DNA of 64,000 nt from Streptomyces sp. 135. Its GTDB lineage: Bacteria > Actinomycetota > Actinomycetes > Streptomycetales > Streptomycetaceae. Position 1 is the stretch's first letter. Every line of letters begins with the position of its first letter. The translations under genes and the position numbers were made by a program. A model generated the notes under the pieces. That model did not search any database. It was not told the DNA's origin and saw nothing but the letters and a program-made list of their open reading frames with translations. The stretch spans positions 682,001 through 746,000 of the forward strand of contig NZ_CP075691.1 in NCBI RefSeq assembly GCF_020026305.1. Direction: 5' to 3'. Below, one piece after another: positions 43,508 through 53,295 of the stretch.

Positions 43508-45031
43508 ATGACCCGTTACGCAGCGCCCGGCACCGAGGGCGCGATCGTCGACTTCCAGTCGCGCTACGACCACTTCATCGGCGGCGAGTACGTGGCTCCC
43601 GCGCGTGGGCAGTACTTCGAGAACCCGAGCCCGATCACCGGGCAGACCTTCACGGAGATCGCCCGGGGCACCGCCGAGGACGTCGAGCGTGCCCTCGACG
43701 CGGCGCACGCGGCCGCGCCCGCCTGGGGCCGGGCGTCCGTCGCCGAGCGGGCGGACGTCCTGCGGAAGATCGCCGACCGGATGGAGGCCAACCTCGAACA
43801 GCTCGCGGTGGCCGAGAGCTGGGAGAACGGCAAGCCGATCCGCGAGACGCTGGCTGCGGACATTCCTCTCGCCATCGACCACTTCCGCTACTTCGCCGGA
43901 GTCATCCGCGCGCAGGAGGGGTCGCTGAGCGAACTCGACGAGGAGACCATCGCGTACCACTTCCATGAGCCGCTCGGCGTCGTCGCGCAGATCATCCCGT
44001 GGAACTTCCCGATCCTCATGGCGACATGGAAGCTGGCACCGGCGCTGGCCGCCGGAAACGCGGTCGTTCTGAAGCCCGCCGAGCAGACGCCTGCCTCCAT
44101 CCACTACTGGATGAGCCTGGTCGCCGACCTGCTGCCGCCCGGTGTGGTCAACATCGTCAACGGTTTCGGTGTCGAGGCGGGCAAGCCGTTGGCGTCGAGT
44201 CCGCGCGTCGCGAAGGTCGCGTTCACCGGGGAGACCACCACGGGCCGGCTGATCATGCAGTACGCCTCGGAGAACATCAAGCCGGTGACGTTGGAGTTGG
44301 GCGGCAAGTCGCCGAACATCTTCTTCGACGACGTGTGGGCCGCCAACGACGACTTCCGCGACAAGGCGCTCGAAGGCTTCACGATGTTCGCGCTCAATCA
44401 GGGTGAGGTCTGCACCTGCCCCTCACGGGCACTGGTGCAGCGCGGCCACTACAGCGATTTCCTCGATGCGGCGATCGCCCGCACCGAGCAGATCAAGGCG
44501 GGGCATCCGCTCGACACCGACACCATGATCGGCGCGCAGGCCTCCAACGACCAGTTGGAGAAGATCCTGTCCTACCTGGACATCGGTCAGCAGGAGGGGG
44601 CCACGGTCCTGACAGGCGGGCAGCGCATCGAGTACGACGGGGAGTTGGCGGGCGGCTACTACGTCCAGCCGACCATCTTCGAGGGCGACAACCGCATGCG
44701 GATCTTCCAGGAGGAGATCTTCGGCCCGGTCGTCTCGGTCGCGTCGTTCAACGACTTCGACGACGCCATCAAGATCGCGAACGACACGCTGTACGGGCTG
44801 GGGGCCGGGGTCTGGACGCGGGACCTCAACACCGCGTACCGGGCGGGCCGTGCTATCCAGGCGGGCCGTGTCTGGACGAACTGCTACCACGCGTATCCGG
44901 CGCACGCGGCGTTCGGTGGTTACAAGCAGTCGGGCATCGGTCGCGAGACGCACAAGATGATGCTGGAGCACTACCAGCAGACGAAGAACCTTCTGGTGTC
45001 GTACTCGCCGCAGAAGCTCGGCTTCTTCTAG
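43508..45031 (+). CDS. exaC: NAD-dependent aldehyde dehydrogenase, ExaC/AcoD type
   Basis: 507 residues. Active-site Cys lies in [12 protein letters not shown], the Glu in [12 protein letters not shown], and the cofactor motif FTGETTTGR is present. Length and the ending [16 protein letters not shown] are typical of the acetaldehyde dehydrogenase AcoD/ExaC group. It oxidises aldehydes to acids in the cytoplasm, probably controlled by the upstream GAF protein. Its last 57 bases are duplicated at 55740, and the genes usually following in Streptomyces (DUF779, alcohol dehydrogenase) are absent; instead decayed island DNA starts at once. Confidence 0.95.
   Translation: MTRYAAPGTEGAIVDFQSRYDHFIGGEYVAPARGQYFENPSPITGQTFTEIARGTAEDVERALDAAHAAAPAWGRASVAERADVLRKIADRMEANLEQLAVAESWENGKPIRETLAADIPLAIDHFRYFAGVIRAQEGSLSELDEETIAYHFHEPLGVVAQIIPWNFPILMATWKLAPALAAGNAVVLKPAEQTPASIHYWMSLVADLLPPGVVNIVNGFGVEAGKPLASSPRVAKVAFTGETTTGRLIMQYASENIKPVTLELGGKSPNIFFDDVWAANDDFRDKALEGFTMFALNQGEVCTCPSRALVQRGHYSDFLDAAIARTEQIKAGHPLDTDTMIGAQASNDQLEKILSYLDIGQQEGATVLTGGQRIEYDGELAGGYYVQPTIFEGDNRMRIFQEEIFGPVVSVASFNDFDDAIKIANDTLYGLGAGVWTRDLNTAYRAGRAIQAGRVWTNCYHAYPAHAAFGGYKQSGIGRETHKMMLEHYQQTKNLLVSYSPQKLGFF
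44973..45029. repeat. Left copy of the exaC-tail duplication
   Basis: 57 bases covering the end of exaC, matching 55740-55796 at 53 positions, same orientation. The last 18 bases, AGAAGCTCGGCTTCTTCT, are identical and contain a small palindrome. Possible attachment site of the adjacent island. Confidence 0.7.
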
Positions 45032-45532
45032 GGGCACAAAAAGGCGCCTGACCTGGGCTTTTGCTCGTCAGATGCCTTCCCTTCGACTCGCTCAGCGCGT
45101 GCCCTGCCGACCTGATCCCGAATGCCACAGACCTCGATGCCTTTAATGCCGCCTACCGGCGGGCCAAGCAGCAGCAGGCGGTGTACGTCGCGGTCGAGCG
45201 CCAGGGCCCTTGGCGGACGGCGAAGGCGGACACGCGCCGCCGTCGGCCACCCGGTCGACGACAGCGTGTACGACGCCGTCCGCAACGCGGTGATCCGGTT
45301 GATCCGCTCGCGCCAGGTCCGCCCGGACTCCTGCGCCGTCCGGTGTACTTCGTGCTGTACGACATCGACGGTGAGCAGCGGGCCCGCAAGCCGGCCACCG
45401 CCTTGCACGCCGCCCTGTACGCCGAGCTCGGTCCCTGCCCCGGGTTGTTCCCGAAACCTCTGCCTGACCTGCGGCCCCCGCCGTCTCGCCGCACTGCCCG
45501 CCCGGACGGCGGAGCGACGTTATACATAGGAG
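45032..45532. other. Decayed coding debris
   Basis: No intact gene. Fragments with protein-like composition shift frame: LDAFNAAYRRAKQQQAVYVA near 45145, VDDSVYDAVRNAVIRLIRSR near 45255, VYFVLYDIDGEQRARKPATA near 45343. They look like pieces of one or more broken genes but the family is not recognised. Confidence 0.4.
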
Positions 45533-46182
45533 ATGGCGACCTTCGTACGCATTTCACGGCGGCGGCGACAGCGGCTGGGCCTGGCATCTTCTCGAAGCCG
45601 AGCTGCGTGCGCTGGGGCATGAAACGGTGGCCCCGGACCTGCCGTCGGAGCAGCCTTCTGCGGGGTTTGCCGGTCATGCCGATGCCGTCGTCGGGCCATC
45701 GGCGGGCGGCGGGGTCTCGTGGTTGTCGGCCAGTCCTACGGCGCCTTCACCGCACCGCTGGTGGCCGACCGGCTCTCGGCCAGCCACCTGGTCCTGCTGG
45801 CCGGGATGATCCCGGCCCCCGGGGGAGCGGCCGGACGATTGGAGGGAGACGACCGGCTGCAAGCGGGCCGGGGATGCTGCGGGCCTGTCTGCCATCGAGG
45901 ACCTATTCGAGAGCTTCTACCACGATGTTCCGCGCGGCCTGGCCGGACGTGCCCACGAAGTTCATCGTGTGCGAGGACGACCGCTTCTTCCCGCCCGAGT
46001 TCTTCCGTGGCCTTGCGCGAGCGCGCCTCGGCATCGTGCCCGACGAGATCGGCGGCGGTCACTGTGTCGCGCTCAGCAGGTCGAAGGAGCTGGCGGACCT
46101 GCTGGTGGGATACCGCCGCGGGAAACCGCCAACAGAGGGCGATCAGTGCATGGCACAGCGGTGTGCCAGCACGAACACGTAA
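45533..46182 (+). pseudogene. Alpha/beta hydrolase broken by several frameshifts
   Basis: Starts with an ATG at 45533 after TAGGAG. The protein is spread over three frames: after MATFVRI an extra T near 45552-45554 shifts to HGGGDSGWAWHLLEAELRAL, then near 45715 to VVVGQSYGAFTAPLVADRLS (the nucleophile elbow GQSYG) and near 45870 to WPDVPTKFIVCEDDRFFPPE, ending IVPDEIGGGHCVALSRSKEL (catalytic His). These match the family of alpha/beta hydrolases of about 230 residues with GQSxG and GGHCVALSRP ends. The frameshifts and a likely deletion in the middle rule out a working product. Confidence 0.75.
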
Positions 46183-46393
46183 AGGCACCGAACACCGCCG
46201 TGCCTGTGACCAGGGCGCCTACTCTTCCACGTCATCGGTCGTGGTCGACATATGAGATGGTGCGGACTTGGCTCGCTCGTGCGTGACCTTGCTGCCGGGC
46301 CGGCGTTGAGCTGGGATACACGTGCTGTCGCCTGTCCGTCTCGGGTTCGTGTGATGGTCCTGGTTCTCGACCCCTCCTCCCGGGCGAGGGCCG

Positions 46394-46960
46394 TTGTCCG
46401 TTCCACTGGTGCAATCCCAGCGCCGGTTCACCGCCAACGCCGCCCAAGAGCTGCGCACCCCCTCTGGCCATCCAGCGCACCGCGATCGAAGTCGGACCCA
46501 CCGACCCCGACCCACGACGCGTCGCCCGAACCGGTGCCGACATGCTCACCGTCGTACGCCGCTCCGAGCACCTCATCGAGTCCCTGCTGCTGTCCACCAG
46601 CGATCAGAGACTGGAACACTACGCGGACGTGCCACTGCACGACGTGGTCCGGCAAGTCCTCGCCGAAGTGAAGACCGACGACCCCAGGCTCACCGCCAAG
46701 ATCGAACCGGTGACCGTCCGCGGTGACAGCATTCTCCTCGCCCACTTGGTGGGCAACCTCCAGAATCCGTCTCCCGACTCCTGGAACCCTTCCAACGCCG
46801 CCAGGCCCGCAGCCACCAGACCGGCGAAGGAGTCGGCCTCGGCCTGGCCATAGTGACCTCGATCGCTCACGCTCACGCCGCAACCATGCATGTACGAGCC
46901 ACCAACGTGCTCGAACCGGCAATCAAGTTCGTGCCCAACAGCCATGGTCACGAAGCTGCA
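46394..46960 (+). pseudogene. Histidine kinase C-terminal remnant
   Basis: Dispersed parts of an OmpR-type sensor kinase: QRRFTANAAQELRTP (the H-box with HELRTP changed to QELRTP) near 46420; after a frame change RRSEHLIESLLLSTSDQRLE, HDVVRQVLAEV and EPVTVRGDSILLAHLVGNLQ (N-box region) at 46560-46770; then GVGLGLAIVTSIAHAHAAT (G-box) near 46830. The N-terminal sensor part is missing, the phosphoacceptor His is lost and at least two frameshifts occur, so it is dead. Neighbouring debris has no response regulator. Confidence 0.7.
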
Positions 46961-47407
46961 GCCGGGCCCGGGCCGTCAGCCGGCTTCGTCCACTTCAAGG
47001 GACGCCAGGAGAACCCCACATCGGAACCACGATTCAGAACTGCCCCTGCCGGCCTCGCTGCTCCTCCAGGACCAGCGAGGTGGCGACAGGACCAAAGCGT
47101 TGTCCCGGTACGGGAGGGACCCAATCCCTCGCACAGGGCGACGTGGTCCATGAAGAGCAAGGCGGATGTAGGGTCCGCTACTTCGTTGGCCCTGATCCCT
47201 GCGGAAACGCGTTTTCCGGACACGGCGAGCATCGACGGTGTCTGTGGATGGTGAGCATTGATGGCGCCTCCATGGCCGAGTTGTTTACGACGAGTGAGGC
47301 ATCTATGGCCTTGAGGATCCCCGGTTTCCTGACTGGGGATCTGCGGCTGTGCAGGACGGGAGCCGCGCTTCACACGTGCCGCCTTCGGAGCCCGGGGGCG
47401 GTCCGAC
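46961..47407. other. No gene seen
   Basis: About 450 bases without a convincing coding frame, promoter or repeat; likely further degraded island DNA. Confidence 0.4.
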
Positions 47408-48301
47408 TCATACCCGGGCGTGTGCCCAGTGGACGGTCTGAAGGGTGAAGGCGCGGGCTGCGGCGCTTTGGTAGGTGCTGTCGCGGCGCAGGAGCGTGAC
47501 GGTGCGGGTAGGGAGTGCGGGGGTGAGGGGGATGGGCGTCAGGTGGGGGTGTTCGTGGGTGATTGCGTCGGGCAGGACGGTGGCGAGCCGGGTGCGCGCC
47601 ACGATTTCGGTGAGGGCGCTGATGGAGTTGGCCTCCAGTGCGATGCGCGGCTGCACGTGGTGGTCGGCGAAGTGCTGGTCGATGTGCCGTCGGGTGGCGA
47701 AGTCGCCGCTGAGCAGCGCGAGATGGCGTTCGCCGAGGTCGGTGACCGGCATGGGTCCGGGTGCGCCGGTGTCGGGGTGGTGGGGGCCGACGACGAGGCT
47801 GAGGGATTCGGTGAACAGTGCGGTGGCCTCGATGCCCGGGAGGTGGTTGCCGGCGAAGGCGATGCCGAGATCGAGCCGGTCGGCGAGCAGGTCGGCTTCG
47901 ATGCGGTCCTGGGTCATCTCGCGTACATCCAGGCTGATGCCGGGATGGCGGGTGTGGAAAGCGGAGATCACAGGGCCGGTGAGGTAGGCGGTGAAGGTGG
48001 GGGTGACGGCGAGGCGCAGGCGTCCGCGGGAGAGGTCCTGGACATCCAGCACCGCCCGTTCACCGGCCGCGAGGTCCCGTAGGGCGCGCTGGGCGTAGTG
48101 GGCGTAGGCGGTCCCGGCGTCGGTGAGGCGTACGGTGCGGCCGGTGCGGTCCAGCAGCTGGACGCCCAGGGCCTTCTCCAGCTGTCGGATCTGCTGCGAC
48201 AACGTGGGCTGGGAGATCCGCAGCTCTTCGGCGGCGCGGGTGAAATTGGCGTGCTCGGCGACGGCGAGAAAGTAGCGCAGATGACGCAGTTCCGGCTTCA
48301 T
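47408..48301 (-). CDS. cynR: LysR-family regulator, probably CynR-like
   Basis: 297 residues. N-terminal winged HTH: HLRYFLAVAEHANFTRAAEE and LRISQPTLSQQIRQLEKALG are standard LysR; a substrate-binding domain follows. It is divergent from the carbonic anhydrase and cyanase genes, as CynR is in the E. coli cyn operon. Activation by cyanate is therefore inferred. Confidence 0.85.
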   Translation of the reverse strand: MKPELRHLRYFLAVAEHANFTRAAEELRISQPTLSQQIRQLEKALGVQLLDRTGRTVRLTDAGTAYAHYAQRALRDLAAGERAVLDVQDLSRGRLRLAVTPTFTAYLTGPVISAFHTRHPGISLDVREMTQDRIEADLLADRLDLGIAFAGNHLPGIEATALFTESLSLVVGPHHPDTGAPGPMPVTDLGERHLALLSGDFATRRHIDQHFADHHVQPRIALEANSISALTEIVARTRLATVLPDAITHEHPHLTPIPLTPALPTRTVTLLRRDSTYQSAAARAFTLQTVHWAHARV

Positions 48302-48427
48302 GACCCCAACTATAGATGTGACCGATAGATGTCAGTGGTAGTGAGTCTTGGACACTATAGGTGCAGGTCGTGGACAGTGAATGACGTCGGCCCCCACCGG
48401 CACACCCGATCGAAGGGAGTACGGGTC
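48302..48427. promoter_or_regulatory. Divergent cynR/cynT control region
   Basis: The 126-base gap includes AT-rich sequence unusual for the window: CTATAGATGTGACCGATAGA near 48308 (ATAGATGT twice, five bases apart) and GGACACTATAGGTG near 48350. LysR regulators bind such dyads with T-N11-A character, so this is the probable CynR site and the two promoters. Confidence 0.5.
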
Positions 48428-49027
48428 ATGCGTCATCTCGCCCAGGGAATCGACCGCTTCCAGCGGGAGATCTTCCCCGCCAAGGCCGGGCTCTTCGCCC
48501 ACTTGGGCACTGCCCACCAGCCCGGCACGCTGTTCATCAGCTGCTCCGACGCCCGCGTCGTCCCCGAGCTGATCACCCAGTCCGACCCCGGCGAGCTGTT
48601 CGTCATCCGCACCGCCGGTAACCTCGTCCCTGCCTACACCCCCGGCGCCGACGGTGTGGCCGCGAGCATCGAGTACGCGGTCGCCGTCCTGGGCGTGAAG
48701 GACGTCATCGTCTGTGGGCACTCCGCCTGCGGCGCCATGACCGCCCTCGCCGAGGGCCACGACCTGACCGGCGCCCCGGCCATTGCCGACTGGCTGCGCC
48801 ACGCGGACGCCTCCCAGGCCCGCGCCATCGCCCCCTCGGCTGGCGAGGACAAGGTCTCAGCCCTGGTACGGCAGAACGTCGCCGCCCAGCTGACGAACCT
48901 GGCCACTCACCCCTCAGTGGCCCGCGCCATGGCCGAAGGCAGCGTGCGGCTGCACGGCTGGGTGTTCGACATCCCCACCGGCACCGTCGAGGAACTCCAC
49001 GACGCGCCCCAGACCCTCGCGGCCTGA
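48428..49027 (+). CDS. cynT: Beta-class carbonic anhydrase
   Basis: 199 residues from ATG 48428 (GAAGGGAG upstream). Zinc ligands and the Asp-Arg pair lie in SCSDARVVPE, and the second pair in CGHSACGAM. It converts CO2 and bicarbonate; beside cyanase it recycles CO2 to the bicarbonate needed for cyanate breakdown. Longer frame from 48329 is not used because it lacks homology and a ribosome-binding site. Confidence 0.92.
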   Translation: MRHLAQGIDRFQREIFPAKAGLFAHLGTAHQPGTLFISCSDARVVPELITQSDPGELFVIRTAGNLVPAYTPGADGVAASIEYAVAVLGVKDVIVCGHSACGAMTALAEGHDLTGAPAIADWLRHADASQARAIAPSAGEDKVSALVRQNVAAQLTNLATHPSVARAMAEGSVRLHGWVFDIPTGTVEELHDAPQTLAA

Positions 49028-49129
49028 CCCAGCCCCTGTTGATCTCGTCCGGGCACCTTCGCCCGGACTCCCACGTATTTGCCGCCCCTCCTCATGGGGA
49101 CGGCACCCACTGGAAAGGAACCGCCTCTC

Positions 49130-49600
49130 ATGGTGCACGCCCAGTTCGACAACAGCGCCCGTCAGCAGCTCGCGATCGCCTCGGTCGAGGCCAAGACCCG
49201 CCGTGGCCTCTCCTGGCAGCAGATCGCCGACGCAGCCGGCCTGTCAGTCGCGTACGTCACCGCCGCCGTCCTCGGCCAGCACGCCCTGCCCGAGAAGTCC
49301 GCGAAGGCCGTCGCCGCGCTCCTTGGCCTGGACGACGACGCGGTGATGCTGCTGCAGACCATTCCCACCCGCGGCTCCATCGAGGGCGGCATCCCGACCG
49401 ACCCGACGATCTACCGTTTCTACGAGATGCTCCAGGTCTACGGCACCACCCTCAAGGCCCTGGTCCACGAGCAGTTCGGCGACGGCATCATCTCCGCGAT
49501 CAACTTCAAGCTCGACGTGAAGAAGGTCGCCGACCCCGAGGGCGGCGAGCGCGCCGTCATCACCCTCGACGGCAAGTACCTGCCCACCAAGCCCTTCTGA
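49130..49600 (+). CDS. cynS: Cyanase (cyanate hydratase)
   Basis: 156 residues, usual length. The N-terminal helical domain ([20 protein letters not shown]) resembles an HTH fold. The C-terminal catalytic part [20 protein letters not shown] and [13 protein letters not shown] carries the conserved Arg, Glu and Ser of the active site. It converts cyanate and bicarbonate to ammonia and CO2. Follows cynT and precedes a deaminase gene, probably one operon. Confidence 0.93.
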   Translation: MVHAQFDNSARQQLAIASVEAKTRRGLSWQQIADAAGLSVAYVTAAVLGQHALPEKSAKAVAALLGLDDDAVMLLQTIPTRGSIEGGIPTDPTIYRFYEMLQVYGTTLKALVHEQFGDGIISAINFKLDVKKVADPEGGERAVITLDGKYLPTKPF

Positions 49601-49743
49601 GGCAACCCGCAGGACAGCACAACCCGGTGCGGGCCCGGACCACCACGTCCCCGGGCCCGCACCGGCCCCTCCCCCATTTCCTCGCGGCCCGCCGCCGACG
49701 CCGAAACGGCACGCGCGCGCCCCTTCCCCATCGGCGGACGCCC

Positions 49744-50241
49744 ATGAACTTCGCACAGCGCACCATCGACATCGCCCGACAGAACGTCGCCGAAGGCGGT
49801 CGGCCCTTCGCGACCGTCATCGTCAAGGACGGCGAGATCCTCGCCGAGTCCCCCAATAAGGTCGCCCAGACCAACGACCCCACCGCCCACGCCGAGATCC
49901 TCGCCATCCGCGAAGCGTGCACGAAGCTGGGCACCGAGCACCTGACCGGCACCACCATCTACGTCCTCGCCCACCCCTGCCCGATGTGCCTGGGCTCGCT
50001 CTACTACTGCTCCCCGGACGAGGTCGTCTTTCTCACCACCCGCGACGCTTACGAGCCCCACTACGTGGACGACCGCAAATACTTCGGGCTCGACACCTTC
50101 TACAGCGAGTTCGCCAAGAACTGGGACGAGCGCCGCCTTCCGATGCGCTACGAGGCACGCGAGGACGCCACCGCCGTCTACAAGTTCTGGCAGCAGCGCA
50201 ACGGCGGCGAGCGCCGCGTGGCCGGCACCCCCACCGCCTGA
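49744..50241 (+). CDS. Nucleoside/guanine deaminase-like protein
   Basis: 165 residues. The zinc site is HAEILAIREA and PCPMCLGSLYY (His, Glu, two Cys) of the cytidine/guanine deaminase superfamily. The C-terminal FYSEFAKNWDERRLPMRYEA resembles guanine deaminase-like proteins rather than tRNA adenosine deaminase. Substrate not shown. It lies 143 bases after cynS on the same strand. Link to cyanate metabolism is inferred from position only; some relatives act on s-triazine-type compounds. Confidence 0.8.
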   Translation: MNFAQRTIDIARQNVAEGGRPFATVIVKDGEILAESPNKVAQTNDPTAHAEILAIREACTKLGTEHLTGTTIYVLAHPCPMCLGSLYYCSPDEVVFLTTRDAYEPHYVDDRKYFGLDTFYSEFAKNWDERRLPMRYEAREDATAVYKFWQQRNGGERRVAGTPTA

Positions 50242-50442
50242 CCGCGTGTCCGACGTGATCGAGAAGGCTGCCTGGATCCGGCCCACGGTCGTGGCTGTGG
50301 CTGTGGCTGCGGGTGACCAGGACCCGGCCCTGGTCACCTCCACCTGTTGGCTCCCCACCCGTTGGTTGGCATGTCCGGCGATGAGAGGATCGCCGCCTGC
50401 CCGGATCAGGGCGTTGATGAGGCGGACTGGGGGAGGCGCGCA

Positions 50443-51246
50443 GTGGGGCTGGGAACAGTGGTCATCACCGGGGCAGCGGGGAACATCGGCTCGGTCGTAC
50501 GCCGGGCATTGCGCAGCGAGGCTGGCCGCCTCGTCTTGCTCGACCGCACTGTCCTCCAGGTCGAAGCCGCGAATGAGGTGGTCCACACCGTCGACCTTCG
50601 GGACGCGGCCTCCGTCGAGGCCGCGCTCGCGGGGGCGGACGCCGTGCTCCATCTGGGCGGCCTGCCGGACGAGGCACCGCTTGAGCAACTCCTGGACGCC
50701 AACGTGCTGGGCACCCACCATGTCCTGGAAGCGGCCCGCCGCTCGGCGATTCCGCGGGTCGTGCTGGCCAGCAGCAACCGCGTGACCGGGTTCTATCCCA
50801 CGGGCCATCGCACCGGCCCGCAGGAGCCGGTGCGCCCCGACGGCCTGTACGGGGTGAGCAAGGCGGCTATCGAGGCCCTGGGGCGGCTGTACGCGGACAA
50901 GTTCGGCGTTTCCGTGATCTGCCTGCGTATCGGTAGCTTCGAGGAAGTGCCCACCGAGTCACGCCACCTGGCGACTTGGCTCAGCCCGCGCGATGCCGTC
51001 GGCTTCTGCCGCGCCGCGCTTACCGCACCTTTCTCCACTCGCTTTGCCACGGTCTACGCCGTTTCTGCCAACACCCGCCGCTTCTGGGAACTCCCCGCGG
51101 AATCCGAACTGGCCTACACACCGGTCGACAACGCCGAAAAACATGCGTCGCATATCACCGACGCCGACATCCCTGCCGGTTCCGAAGCTCCGCAAGGCGG
51201 CCCGTACGCCCTGCCCGAGTTCACGTTGAAACACCTCCAGCCCTGA
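50443..51246 (+). CDS. NAD(P)-dependent epimerase/uronate dehydrogenase-like oxidoreductase
   Basis: 267 residues from GTG 50443, chosen because GGGGGAGG lies seven bases upstream. Extended SDR fold: VVITGAAGNIGSVVRRAL for NAD binding, then VLASSNRVTGFYP and YGVSKAAIEALGRLYADKFG with the catalytic Tyr and Lys. It resembles uronate dehydrogenases that oxidise glucuronate or galacturonate. Its substrate is not certain. Located after the cyn operon. Confidence 0.82.
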   Translation: MGLGTVVITGAAGNIGSVVRRALRSEAGRLVLLDRTVLQVEAANEVVHTVDLRDAASVEAALAGADAVLHLGGLPDEAPLEQLLDANVLGTHHVLEAARRSAIPRVVLASSNRVTGFYPTGHRTGPQEPVRPDGLYGVSKAAIEALGRLYADKFGVSVICLRIGSFEEVPTESRHLATWLSPRDAVGFCRAALTAPFSTRFATVYAVSANTRRFWELPAESELAYTPVDNAEKHASHITDADIPAGSEAPQGGPYALPEFTLKHLQP

Positions 51247-51323
51247 CTCGCCCTTGGTCCACCGCTCGGGCGTTGCAGTCAGTCTCCGAAGTGAGAAGCC
51301 AGTGCCAACGAGGGGAACTTGAG

Positions 51324-52020
51324 TTATCCGGTTAGGGCGAGGTTGTGAAGGCGAGCGATGCCGAGCATGGCCTGGTGAACGCCGTCACCCTGGAGACGGC
51401 AGTCGCGCAGGATCTTCCAGGTCTTCATGCCGGCGAAGGCGTGCTCGACGCGGGCGCGGCCTGCTTGTGGGACTTGTTGTGTGCGGGCTTCCAGTCCGGG
51501 AGTTCCTCGCCCTTCCTGCGCCGATGGGGCGTCACGAGGCCGGTGCCCGGGTAACCGCCGTCCGTGATCGTGGCGGTGTGCCCGACGGCGGCCTAGGCCC
51601 CGGATTCCGCCCATCCCTTGCAGTCGGCGCGGTTACCCGGCAGCAGTCGACGGACCACGACGACCAGACGGCTGTCGGCGTCGATGATGCCCTGGCGCTT
51701 GGTGCCGTCCACGATGAGCACGGTGTCCATACAGAACCGCTTGCGGGGCCGGAGCGCGAATAGGGGACCGAGATGCCCGATGATGCGGTCGGCCGCGGAC
51801 CTCGAGACCCCGAACAACGGCGTGAGCTGCCGCATTGTCAGGTTCGTGCGTCAGTACCCGGCGACCAGCAGGACCCGATCCTTCAGCCGTAGTCACCAGG
51901 GTCGGCCCTTGCGGGCCGGTCCGCGCCCTCACCCCGCAACGCGGTGATCAGCTTGTCGAACTGCCGCGGCCTCAGTCCGGTGAAGGGCCTTATCCAGAAC
52001 GGCTCCGACGCCGTGATCAC
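51324..52020 (-). pseudogene. IS5/IS112-type transposase, decayed
   Basis: Read on the minus strand: VITASEPFWIRPFTGLRPRQ at the start (GTG 52020), LTMRQLTPLFGVSRSAADRI, DTVLIVDGT (first Asp), IIDADSRLVVVVRRLLPGNR, then KTWKILRDCRLQGDGVHQAM and IARLHNLALTG. This is the order of a full-length IS5-family transposase of the Streptomyces IS112/IS1647 type, but a stop and frameshift occur near 51890, an internal deletion of about 20-25 residues follows DGT, and another frameshift near 51600. Not functional. The exact terminal inverted repeats were not established. Confidence 0.78.
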
Positions 52021-52059
52021 ACCAGCCACACCATGATCATCTCACCCGTGACCCGCGGT

Positions 52060-52480
52060 TACGGGGCAAGCCTTAGGGCGCCACCGAGGCCACCTATAAG
52101 GACGTCTGTCGGGCTGGTGGGCTGGCATCGCACGGTGTTGATGGCATAGGTGTAGCCCATGCTGATCGCGGCGTCGGTGACAGCGGCGGTGGCCAGGGCT
52201 CGGCCGCCGGAGAGGCCGAGGGCGCCTGTGAAGTCGTCCCGGTCGAAGTCGTCCCGGTGGGTCAGGGCGTAGACCCGCCGATGACGCCGCCGATGCCTGC
52301 GCCGATGCACGAGGGGCAGTTGCCGGAGGGGGCGGAGAGATTGGCGGGGTCGTTGTCGGCGTAACCGCCCGCTGGAACCATGCGCCCGGCCTCTCGCAAC
52401 GAACCCACAACACACCAGGCCAACAAGCCCGCGATACACCAACAAGCCCCTCTCCGAGCGTCAGCCTGCCCGGAGTCCGT
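52060..52480 (-). pseudogene. Frameshifted fragment with glycine-zipper helices
   Basis: Two frames make one protein-like end: CPSCIGAGIGGVIGG followed after a frameshift near 52270 by VYALTHRDDFDRDDFTGALG and RALATAAVTDAAISMGYTYA. The Gly-rich and Ala-rich helical segments resemble the pre-toxin region of polymorphic (RHS-type) proteins, but the match is weak. It is broken and the rest of such a gene is absent. Confidence 0.35.
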
Positions 52481-53295
52481 CACAGGTGCGGGGTGCGTGC
52501 CTCGATCCGGTAGTCGAAGGCGGCGCCACCGACTCCGACCGTGGTCACGCCGCCGTCGACGGTGAGGACAGCCCCGTTGACGTAGGACGCGGCGGGTGAC
52601 AGCAGCCAGTCGATCGCTTCGGCGACCTCCTTGGGATCACCCGGCCGCCCGGCGGGGTTCAGCCGGTTCGCCTCCTCGTATGCCGCCTCGGCACCGCCCG
52701 CCAGCCCCGCCTCCGCCGCGAACCGTTCCATCCGCTGGTCGGCCATCTCCGTACGCACCCAGCCCGGGCACACCGTGTTGGCCCGCAGCCCCTGCGGCCC
52801 GTAGTCGACGGCCAGGGAACGGCACAGGTGGAGCAAGGCCGCCTTGGACGTCGCGTAGGCGGCGTTACCGGCGCTGTTGCGGAGCGCGGCGACCGAGGCG
52901 ACCGCCACCACCGCGCCGCGGCTCTCCAGCAGATGCGGTAGCGCGGCACGGAGCAGGAGGAACGGGCCGGTGAGGTTGGTCCGTATCAGCTCTTCCCAGT
53001 CCTCGACCTCGGTGTCGCCGACCGCGCCGCCTCGCCCGATTCCGGCGTTGAGCACTATGCCGTCGAGTCTCCCGTAGGCCTTCACCGTCGTCGCGACGAG
53101 TTCGCGCACGGCCTCGGGATCCGCGACGTCGGCAGGGTGGGCCAGCGCTCCGGTCTCGGCAGCGACTTGCTGCAGCGGCTGCGGTCTTCTGCCGGCGATC
53201 ACGACATCGTGTCCGGCGGCCCGCAGCAACCGGGCCGTCGCGGCACCGATGCCCGTCCCGCCGCCAGTGACGACAACAACCCGCCCACCAGTCAT
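52480..53295 (-). CDS. Short-chain dehydrogenase/reductase
   Basis: 271 residues from ATG 53295. Classical SDR: VVVTGGGTGIGAATARLL, NAGIG, Ser in VASVAALRNSAG and YATSK with catalytic Tyr and Lys, then CPGWVRTEM. Substrate unknown. It is intact amid decayed genes; an AfsR-like remnant lies upstream. A longer frame from 53385 lacks similarity. Confidence 0.9.
   Translation of the reverse strand: MTGGRVVVVTGGGTGIGAATARLLRAAGHDVVIAGRRPQPLQQVAAETGALAHPADVADPEAVRELVATTVKAYGRLDGIVLNAGIGRGGAVGDTEVEDWEELIRTNLTGPFLLLRAALPHLLESRGAVVAVASVAALRNSAGNAAYATSKAALLHLCRSLAVDYGPQGLRANTVCPGWVRTEMADQRMERFAAEAGLAGGAEAAYEEANRLNPAGRPGDPKEVAEAIDWLLSPAASYVNGAVLTVDGGVTTVGVGGAAFDYRIEARTPHL

Noticed and set aside
42074..44104. 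Minus-strand frame of 676 codons across the repeat array
   Set aside because: The repeat unit of 24 bases keeps all frames open, and the rest is antisense to the GAF regulator and exaC.
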